This document shows, piece after piece, positions 15,620 through 20,006 of a DNA stretch of 20,006 nucleotides. The notes under the pieces were generated by a model. It was given only the letters and a program-made list of their open reading frames with translations, searched no databases and had not been told where the DNA came from. The DNA is from an uncultured Oscillospiraceae bacterium. Lineage in GTDB: Bacteria; Bacillota; Clostridia; Oscillospirales; Acutalibacteraceae. Numbering within the stretch: position 1 is the stretch's first letter; every line of letters begins with the position of its first letter. Position numbers and translations under genes: made by a program. Location of the stretch: positions 1 through 20,006 of the forward strand of contig UQZY01000033.1 of NCBI GenBank assembly GCA_900545655.1, read 5' to 3'.

Positions 15620-15649
15620 GAGAACTTACTCCTTCTTGTCGTTGGTGAA

Positions 15650-15678
15650 ATGCTATCACAACTCATCCGGCATGTCAA
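15650..15678 (-). promoter_or_regulatory. Promoter of the aromatic operon and its leader
   Basis: Minus strand perfect TTGACA (15673-15678), 17-base spacer, TAGCAT (15650-15655) preceded by TGA (extended -10). It begins 9 bases after the nrdR stop codon, with no terminator visible between, so some read-through from nrdR is possible. Predicted transcription start is about 25 bases before the leader ATG. Confidence 0.75.
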
Positions 15679-15687
15679 CAGGAAAGA

Positions 15688-16143
15688 TTATTTTTCCTGA
15701 AGTAATTTTGAAACCTCGTCAAGGAAGGTGGTTATGTCCTTGAACTGTCTGTAAACAGAGGCAAAGCGAACATATGCGACTTCGTCGATATCACGGAGCT
15801 TGTCCATGGCAAGTTCTCCTATCTTATCCGAGGTTACCTCTCTGTCAAGAGAGTTCTGGAGATAAGATTCGATATCATCTACGGCAGCCTCAATAGTCTG
15901 GAGCGGTACGGGTCGTTTTTCACACGCACGAAGCATGCCGCCCATGAGCTTGTTTCTGTCAAACTGCTCACGCGACTTGTCCTTTTTCACAACTATAAGA
16001 GGCACGCTCTCGATAACCTCGTAAGTCGTAAAACGTTTTCCGCATTTCATACACTCTCTGCGGCGTCTTATACGTTCTCCTTCATCTGTTGGTCTTGAGT
16101 CAATTACCTTGCTCTCCTCAAAACTGCAAAAAGGGCATTTCAT
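15688..16143 (-). CDS. nrdR: Transcriptional repressor NrdR
   Basis: A 151-residue repressor of ribonucleotide reductase genes. It has an N-terminal zinc ribbon (Cys3, Cys6, Cys31, Cys34 in MKCPFC and CMKCGKRFTTYE) and an ATP-cone domain (about 49-139; VVKKDKSREQFDRNKLMGGML onwards) that senses ATP/dATP. ATG at 16143 gives the canonical MKCPFC start; a longer frame to 16191 adds 16 unconserved residues. The ribosome site (GGAG close to the ATG) is weak. No nrd genes adjoin it and I saw no NrdR box in its own upstream region. Its promoter is divergent from the amino acid transporter promoter. Confidence 0.93.
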   Translation of the reverse strand: MKCPFCSFEESKVIDSRPTDEGERIRRRRECMKCGKRFTTYEVIESVPLIVVKKDKSREQFDRNKLMGGMLRACEKRPVPLQTIEAAVDDIESYLQNSLDREVTSDKIGELAMDKLRDIDEVAYVRFASVYRQFKDITTFLDEVSKLLQEK

Positions 16144-16191
16144 TTCTCCACACAACCTATCCATTGTATATTTTCCGTAAAAGATACACAA

Positions 16192-16220
16192 ATTATAGCA
16201 TTTTATATCGACAACTTCAA
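16192..16220 (-). promoter_or_regulatory. Promoter of nrdR
   Basis: Minus strand TTGAAG (16215-16220), 17-base spacer, perfect TATAAT (16192-16197) preceded by TGC (extended -10). It lies 49 bases before the nrdR start codon. Confidence 0.65.
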
Positions 16221-16222
16221 CA

Positions 16223-16240
16223 GTTTATTGTGTAATAAAC
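16223..16240. repeat. Perfect inverted repeat between divergent nrdR and transporter promoters
   Basis: GTTTATT-GTGT-AATAAAC, two perfect 7-bp arms around a 4-base centre, directly next to the nrdR -35 element (16215-16220) and 55 bases before the transporter -35. It is a candidate operator; no regulator is identified. Confidence 0.5.
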
Positions 16241-16295
16241 GCTTGTGAATTATTAAACATGCCAAATTCCGTTTTTTCACTGAAAAAAATAAATA

Positions 16296-16324
16296 ATGAC
16301 AAAGAGGAAAAAAAACTGTATAAT
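16296..16324 (+). promoter_or_regulatory. Promoter of the amino acid ABC transporter operon
   Basis: ATGACA (16296-16301), 17-base spacer, perfect TATAAT (16319-16324). It lies 45 bases before the start codon of the binding-protein gene. Confidence 0.75.
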
Positions 16325-16369
16325 GAAAAAGCAATTTTGCAAATCAGACTTTATAAAAGGAGATTAAAA

Positions 16370-17152
16370 ATGAAAGTTTCAAAAAGAATTCTCGCATTAT
16401 TAATGGCTATTCTTATGATGTCTCTTCTTTTTGCCGCATGCGGTAAGGAGAAGGATGACGGAAAGACAAAAGAAGAAAAGGTGTGGGTAATCGCATCTGA
16501 CAATGCTTTTGCACCGTTTGAGTATCTTGACACAGACTCAAACAAGTACGTTGGTATCGACATGGATATCATTGCTGCTATCGCTGAAGATCAGGGCTTC
16601 AAGTACAAGATTGACAACGTTGGCTTCAAGGCTGCATGCAGCGCAGTTCAGACAGGTCAGGCAGATGCCGCTATCGCAGGTATGACAATAACCGATGAAA
16701 GAAAAGAGACATTTGACTTCACCGAGGGTTATTTCAACGACGGTCAGATCCTTGTAACAGCTAAAGACAGCACAGTTACAAAGCTTGAGGACCTAAAGGG
16801 CACAAAGGTTGCGGTTAAGTCAAGTACAATGGGCGCAAAGTATGCTGAAGAGGCTGCGAAGAAATACGGCTTTGAGATTCAGTACTATGAGGATTCCCCG
16901 ACAATGTACACGGCAGTTAAGAACGGCAACAACTCCGCTTGTTTTGAGGATTACTCGGTTATGGGTTGGGCTATAAAGACCGATGAGAACATCGGACTTA
17001 AGACAGTCGGCGACGTTATAAATGCCGCTCCTTACGGAATTGCCGTAAAGAAGGGTGAAAACGAAGAGCTTCTTAAGATGCTCAACGAAGGTCTTAAGAA
17101 CATCTCCGAAAACGGAAAACTTAAAGAAATCCTTGCAAAGTACGGCTATTAA
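16370..17152 (+). CDS. Amino acid ABC transporter substrate-binding lipoprotein
   Basis: A 260-residue member of the family 3 (SBP_bac_3) periplasmic-type binding proteins. A signal segment of about 17 hydrophobic residues ends at lipobox LFAAC, with the anchoring Cys24. The mature part shows family features: the early DNAFAPFEYLD, YVGIDMDIIAAIAEDQG, the DAAIAGMTITDERKETFDF block, and VAVKSSTMGAKYAEE. ATG at 16370 has AAAAGGAG upstream; the longer frame to 16259 has no ribosome site and spans the promoter. It heads a three-gene operon with permease and ATPase. Polar amino acids (glutamine, cystine, arginine or similar) are likely substrates, but the specific one cannot be read from the sequence. 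Confidence 0.93.
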   Translation: MKVSKRILALLMAILMMSLLFAACGKEKDDGKTKEEKVWVIASDNAFAPFEYLDTDSNKYVGIDMDIIAAIAEDQGFKYKIDNVGFKAACSAVQTGQADAAIAGMTITDERKETFDFTEGYFNDGQILVTAKDSTVTKLEDLKGTKVAVKSSTMGAKYAEEAAKKYGFEIQYYEDSPTMYTAVKNGNNSACFEDYSVMGWAIKTDENIGLKTVGDVINAAPYGIAVKKGENEELLKMLNEGLKNISENGKLKEILAKYGY

Positions 17153-17182
17153 TCGTATTATTGATTTCTGAATAATAATTAC

Positions 17183-17222
17183 AGATAATTCAGTGTGGTA
17201 CTCTTACCATGCTGAATTATCT
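17183..17222 (+). other. Long intercistronic hairpin between binding-protein and permease genes
   Basis: AGATAATTCAG/CTGAATTATCT (17183-17193 and 17212-17222) gives 11 perfect pairs. The stem continues inward with seven more, two of them wobble, to a 4-base CTCT loop: 18 bp in all. Only three T follow, so it is a weak terminator at most. It would protect the upstream mRNA end and cut read-through, giving more binding protein than permease. Confidence 0.75.
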
Positions 17223-17243
17223 TTGGATTGAGTGGATTGTGTT

Positions 17244-17951
17244 ATGGATTTTGCGAAGGTCTTTGAAAAGGCTACTCCGTTGCTTTGGGAGGGTGCCGCA
17301 TTTACAATTAAAGTTTCGCTTATATCTCTTCTGATAGGCATGTTTTTGGGTCTTATTGCCTGTCTTATGCAGTTATCCAAATCTAAAATTCTGAAAGCTC
17401 TTTCAGGAGTTTATATCTGGATAATAAGAGGTACGCCAATGATGGTTCAGGCTATGCTCGTATACTTCGGTATTCCGCAGATTGCAAACCTTATCATCAA
17501 GGCGATGGCTGACGGCGGTTCTTTTGAACGCTTTACGCTTTCGCCGATGTCCGCGGCTATCATTACACTTAGCCTTAACGCGGGCGCGTATCTTGCAGAG
17601 ATATTTCGAAGCGGTATTCAGGCTGTTCCGAAAGGTCAGACGGAGGCTGCGAGAAGTCTCGGTCTTACAAAGTTTAAAACCATGCAGAAGATTGTACTTC
17701 CACAGGCGTTCAAAATTGTTGTTCCTGCGCTCGTAAACCAGTTTATTATTACAATTAAGGATACATCGATTCTTTCCATCATCGGACTTTCCGAGATTGT
17801 AAACAAAGCCGGTGTATACGCGGGAAGCACATATCAGTATTTTGAGACTTATATGTACGCAGCACTCTTCTATCTCGTTATAACATCCATTCTCATGGCT
17901 GTTTCAAAAGCAATCGAAAGGAGACTTAACCGTGGCCATAAAGAGCAATAA
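17244..17951 (+). CDS. Amino acid ABC transporter permease (HisM/GlnP family)
   Basis: A 235-residue inner-membrane permease of the polar amino acid family. It shows FTIKVSLISLLIGMFLG near the start, IRGTPMMVQAMLVYFGIP (61-78), LNAGAYLAEIFRSGIQAV (111-128), and the EAA loop EAARSLGLTKFKTMQKIVLP (134-153), which contacts the ATPase. About five membrane spans are visible. ATG at 17244 is preceded by GAGTGG at a normal distance; an upstream GTG at 17232 is less likely. It overlaps the ATPase gene by 20 bases. Only one permease gene is present, so the membrane part is probably a homodimer. Confidence 0.93.
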   Translation: MDFAKVFEKATPLLWEGAAFTIKVSLISLLIGMFLGLIACLMQLSKSKILKALSGVYIWIIRGTPMMVQAMLVYFGIPQIANLIIKAMADGGSFERFTLSPMSAAIITLSLNAGAYLAEIFRSGIQAVPKGQTEAARSLGLTKFKTMQKIVLPQAFKIVVPALVNQFIITIKDTSILSIIGLSEIVNKAGVYAGSTYQYFETYMYAALFYLVITSILMAVSKAIERRLNRGHKEQ

Positions 17952-18678
17952 AGTTAAGATAAAGGTCGAAGGCCTGAAAAAAAGCTTCGGTCACCTTAAG
18001 GTTCTCAACGGAATTGATTTGGAGGTTCATGAGGGCGAGGTTGTATGTGTTATAGGCCCGTCAGGAGGCGGTAAGTCAACCTTTCTCCGCTGCCTTAACA
18101 GGCTTGAGGATATTACAGCCGGAAAGGTTATGATTGACGGTTATGAGATAACCGACAAAAAGGTAAACATAAATAAGGTGCGTCAGAACATAGGAATGGT
18201 GTTCCAGCAGTTCAATCTTTTTCCGCATAAAACCGTTCTTCAAAACATCATGCTTGCACCGGTTGACCTTAAGCTCATGTCAAAGACAGAAGCTGAGAAA
18301 AAGGCTTTTGAACTTCTGAAAAGAGTAGGGCTTGAAGAGAAGGCTGATTGTTATCCGCATCAGCTTTCGGGCGGTCAGCAGCAGCGTGTGGCTATTGCAC
18401 GTGCTCTTGCCATGAGTCCCGACATCATGCTGTTTGATGAGCCGACCTCTGCACTTGACCCCGAGATGGTCGGTGAGGTTTTGAACGTTATCAAGGAGCT
18501 TGCCGAGCAGGGTATGACCATGGTTATCGTTACACACGAGATGGGATTTGCTCGCGACGTTTCCGACCGCGTTCTTCTCATAGCAGACGGTGTCATAGCG
18601 GAAGAGGGTACACCGGAACAGATTTTTGAGAATCCTCAGGTAAAGAGAACAAAGGATTTCCTTGCCGCTGTTCTGTGA
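17932..18678 (+). CDS. Amino acid ABC transporter ATP-binding protein (GlnQ/HisP family)
   Basis: A 248-residue ATPase powering the transporter. Walker A is GPSGGGKST (42-50), the Q-loop Gln is in FQQFNLFPHKT (91-101), the signature is LSGGQQQR (145-152), Walker B is IMLFDEP (165-171), the D-loop is SALDPE, and the H-loop is His202 in THEMGFARDV. All catalytic residues are present. The start is GTG at 17932, with AAAGGAG 8 bases upstream inside the end of the permease gene. It is the last gene of the operon, followed by a strong terminator. Confidence 0.95.
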   Translation: MAIKSNKVKIKVEGLKKSFGHLKVLNGIDLEVHEGEVVCVIGPSGGGKSTFLRCLNRLEDITAGKVMIDGYEITDKKVNINKVRQNIGMVFQQFNLFPHKTVLQNIMLAPVDLKLMSKTEAEKKAFELLKRVGLEEKADCYPHQLSGGQQQRVAIARALAMSPDIMLFDEPTSALDPEMVGEVLNVIKELAEQGMTMVIVTHEMGFARDVSDRVLLIADGVIAEEGTPEQIFENPQVKRTKDFLAAVL

Positions 18679-18703
18679 TTCTTGAGAAGTTTTCCCATAA
18701 ATA

Positions 18704-18744
18704 AAAAAGGCTGAAATAATCCTTGATTTATCTTCAGCCTTTTT
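18704..18744 (+). terminator. Terminator of the amino acid transporter operon
   Basis: AAAAAGGCTGAA/TTCAGCCTTTTT (18704-18715 and 18733-18744), a perfect 12-bp stem with a 17-base loop ending in a T run. The A-rich left arm means it could also work on the opposite strand. Confidence 0.88.
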
Positions 18745-18751
18745 GTATAAT
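18723..18751 (+). promoter_or_regulatory. Probable promoter of tRNA-Ser, embedded in the preceding terminator
   Basis: TTGATT (18723-18728), 17-base spacer, perfect TATAAT (18746-18751). The -35 lies in the terminator loop and the -10 directly after its T run. The tRNA begins 32 bases downstream. Confidence 0.55.
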
Positions 18752-18782
18752 AAATCCCGCGCCGATAAAGCGCATTTCATTT

Positions 18783-18875
18783 GGAGAGTTGTCCGAGCTG
18801 GCCGAAGGAGCACGATTGGAAATCGTGTAAGTCCTTAAAGGGGCTTCGTGGGTTCGAATCCCATGCTCTCCGCCA
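18783..18875 (+). tRNA. tRNA-Ser (anticodon GGA)
   Basis: A type II tRNA with a long variable arm, 93 bases including an encoded CCA. The acceptor stem pairs GGAGAGT (18783-18789) with GCTCTCC (18865-18871), discriminator G18872. The anticodon stem CACGA/TCGTG encloses TTGGAAA, with anticodon GGA at 18818-18820, which reads UCC and UCU serine codons. The T-loop GGTTCGAATCC is canonical. Confidence 0.97.
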
Positions 18876-18880
18876 TAAGG

Positions 18881-18916
18881 CCACCGTAATTTTGATAGAA
18901 TTACGGTGGGCTTTTT
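18881..18916 (+). terminator. Terminator of tRNA-Ser
   Basis: CCACCGTAATT/AATTACGGTGG (18881-18891 and 18899-18909), a perfect 11-bp stem with a 7-base loop, followed by GCTTTTT. It starts 5 bases after the tRNA. Confidence 0.88.
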
Positions 18917-18971
18917 CTATACCCGAAAACCGCTTGAAATAGGGCTTTTCGGCTGTTCAGGCTCATAAACG

Positions 18972-19005
18972 AACCCCGATGCAGGCAATTCTGCGGCGGG
19001 GTTTT
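18972..19005. other. GC-rich hairpin downstream of tRNA-Ser
   Basis: AACCCCG/CGGGGTT (18972-18978 and 18997-19003) encloses GCAG/CTGC with a 2x2 internal loop, followed by TT. It is terminator-like for the plus strand, but no gene is seen upstream of it other than the already terminated tRNA. Confidence 0.5.
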
Positions 19006-19041
19006 GTGCGTTTTAGGAGGATTGTAACTTTCTGTGCCGTT

Positions 19042-19148
19042 GTAATCGTTAAAAAGCCGAGTATTCGTTGAACTGCTGAGGGTAATCGTTGAATTATAGG
19101 TGCAATCGTTAAATGATTGTTTTTCAATCTTAGAGATTTAACGATTGT
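19042..19148. repeat. Four direct repeats at ~20-bp period plus one inverted copy
   Basis: A 12-bp motif of type GTAATCGTTRAA occurs at 19042-19053, 19061-19072, 19082-19093 and 19102-19113, with spacings of 19, 21 and 20 bases. An inverted copy, TTTAACGATTGT, lies at 19137-19148. The last direct copy and the inverted copy form a possible 12-13 bp stem with a loop of about 21 bases. Repeats two helical turns apart on one face of the DNA suggest protein binding. Iterons, recombinase arm sites or transposon-end sites are all possible; no associated recombinase or Rep gene is in the window. Confidence 0.7.
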
Positions 19149-19478
19149 AGGTTGAATTTAGTATTATCAATATAATGCTTATACATGGTACTCGCAGGCA
19201 ACAAACGAATCTGAATATTCTGTAATCCAAAATTCTGCAGCATACCAAGTGATACCACACCTTTTTCGATGACATCTGAAGACGCAGTCGGTATGAGGAA
19301 GCAATTTCGTACCGTGCTGATCTGGTGAGTCTCCACAAAAGGCTGATAGGGGCACCAGTTGTCCATTTCACATCTTCTTGACGCTGGAATAGACCGAACT
19401 TGAAATATGAGCCACCTGAAATGCTTCCGAAGGTTTTTTTAATTTTGGATTGAACTCCAAATGATAGCAGAGGCTGTC
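19130..19478 (-). pseudogene. Probable frameshifted remnant of an unrecognised gene
   Basis: On the minus strand one frame reads protein-like from about 19475 to 19370, with no start codon (SFGVQSKIKKTF, then SGGSYFKFGLFQRQEDVKW). A second frame then continues to a stop at 19130 (VETHQISTVRNCFLIPTAS, then VVSLGMLQNFGLQNIQIRLL). The simplest reading is one decayed gene with a frameshift near 19340-19370. I do not recognise the family. Neither part has a ribosome site. The end lies within the inverted repeat copy at 19137-19148. Chance open frames remain possible. Confidence 0.3.
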
Positions 19479-19495
19479 ATTGCTTCAATCCGCTG

Positions 19496-19702
19496 TTAGA
19501 GCGCCGTCCCGAGAACACCGCAGATAATGCTGACCACCATGCGCCATGTGGCCATATCGAGATAGGCGACCTTGACCATCAGCCCGATGGATTCCGTGCT
19601 TTGGGTTTTCCCGGTCGCCGCAAACAAGAAGTCGCCGATCACATAGAGCGAGCACCCAATCATGCCCGCAATAAGCGCTCGTTTTTCTTTGCTCATTTTC
19701 AT
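19496..19702 (-). pseudogene. Truncated membrane-protein gene (N-terminal part only)
   Basis: A 68-residue frame starts with ATG at 19702, overlapping the stop of the preceding methyltransferase gene (ATGA), a coupled arrangement. It encodes a first membrane span (ALIAGMIGCSLYVIGDFLFA) and begins a second (TWRMVVSIICGVLGTAL), then stops abruptly at 19496 inside the hydrophobic segment. This looks like the start of a larger polytopic protein cut off at its third quarter or earlier. The DNA composition changes sharply just beyond. Truncation by recombination or insertion is the likely cause; I cannot name the family with confidence. Confidence 0.55.
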
Positions 19703-20006
19703 TGCTTGCCACCAAATCTGATCTTCACGATCTGCATTTTCATCATACCGTCGCCGATTTTGGCGAGAAAACGGAAAAAGCCGCTGACGGATGGATCGCG
19801 GAGATCGTTGTAGCCCAGCATATAGCCGTGGCTCGTAACCTGCAAACGGCTGTGCCACGCACCGATCTCTTTGGGAGCGTCGGAAACCGCGAAATACGCG
19901 CCAACATCTTGAATCTTCGCACTCTTGAGCCATGTCTTCGCGATCATCTTTACCGCCGTCCGGTTTGCTGCGTCAAATACCAGCATGCCGCCGGGAAAGG
20001 CATCTG
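19699..20006 (-). CDS. C-terminal part of a class I SAM-dependent methyltransferase (LCM/TcmP type), runs off the window
   Basis: The last 102 codons of a gene whose 5' end lies beyond 20006. The frame is open to the edge, and the visible part begins DAFPGGMLVFDAAN, followed by MIAKTWLKSAKI, VGAYFAVSDAPKEIGAW, GYMLGYNDLRDPSVSGFFRFL and MMKMQIVKIRFG. This pattern fits the C-terminal half of leucine carboxyl methyltransferase/TcmP-like O-methyltransferases found widely in Firmicutes; the substrate is unknown. Its base composition is richer in GC than the AT-rich region to its left. The stop overlaps the start of the truncated membrane-protein gene. Confidence 0.7.
   Translation of the reverse strand, partial: DAFPGGMLVFDAANRTAVKMIAKTWLKSAKIQDVGAYFAVSDAPKEIGAWHSRLQVTSHGYMLGYNDLRDPSVSGFFRFLAKIGDGMMKMQIVKIRFGGKQ

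Noticed and set aside
15430..15680. T-box riboswitch upstream of DAHP synthase
   Set aside because: The region is too short, no T-box sequence (TGGNACCGCG-like) is seen, and the Tyr-rich short frame plus terminator explain it better.
18783..18920. Attachment-site duplication of the tRNA-Ser 3' end
   Set aside because: No second copy of the tRNA 3' segment was found between 18876 and 20006, so an integration event at this tRNA cannot be supported from the window.
19485..19715. Open frame of 76 codons overlapping the truncated membrane protein
   Set aside because: Cys/Arg/His-rich sequence typical of an out-of-frame shadow; the overlapping frame has membrane spans and a coupled start.

Overview
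The window looks like chromosome of a low-to-moderate GC Firmicute of class Clostridia, probably a gut Oscillospirales/Ruminococcaceae-type bacterium. This rests on strong AGGAGG ribosome sites, TTGACA/TATAAT-type promoters with 17-base spacers, a clostridial 2x[4Fe-4S] ferredoxin, NrdR, and a DAHP synthase with an N-terminal regulatory domain. The taxonomic call is inference from gene style only.

Layout. 3-3615 (+): an envelope-modification operon of an MBOAT O-acyltransferase, an SGNH lipoprotein, an ECF-like sigma factor and an RsiV-like membrane anti-sigma factor, closed by a strong terminator. 3857-5450 (-): trmN-like and rsmI RNA methyltransferases. 5569-6065 (-): a decayed cdsA. 6183-7961 (-): TetR regulator, ferredoxin and phosphatidylserine synthase. 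8087-15678 (-): a long aromatic amino acid cluster. 15688-16143 (-): nrdR. 16296-18744 (+): a polar amino acid ABC transporter. 18783-18875 (+): tRNA-Ser(GGA). 18920-20006: a scarred region with a repeat cluster, a decayed reading frame, a truncated membrane-protein gene and the 3' end of a methyltransferase gene.

The aromatic cluster is transcribed from a promoter at 15650-15678 in the order leader peptide, DAHP synthase, prephenate dehydrogenase, aroB, aroA, aroC, and then a single polypeptide fusing chorismate mutase, shikimate dehydrogenase and shikimate kinase. It covers most steps from erythrose-4-phosphate/PEP to 4-hydroxyphenylpyruvate. Dehydroquinate dehydratase and prephenate dehydratase are not in the window. 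The fused gene also has its own promoter, preceded by about ten copies of a 17-bp tandem repeat.

The most interesting observation is an unlisted 31-residue reading frame (15524-15619) just upstream of DAHP synthase. It has seven Tyr codons and one Phe codon, a good ribosome site and a promoter, and is followed by a perfect 10-bp terminator hairpin with a run of eight U. Alternative pairings fit a classical ribosome-mediated tyrosine attenuator. Second is the pairing of a PatA/PatB-like O-acetylation module with a SigV/RsiV-like pair, which suggests a lysozyme-responsive wall-modification operon.
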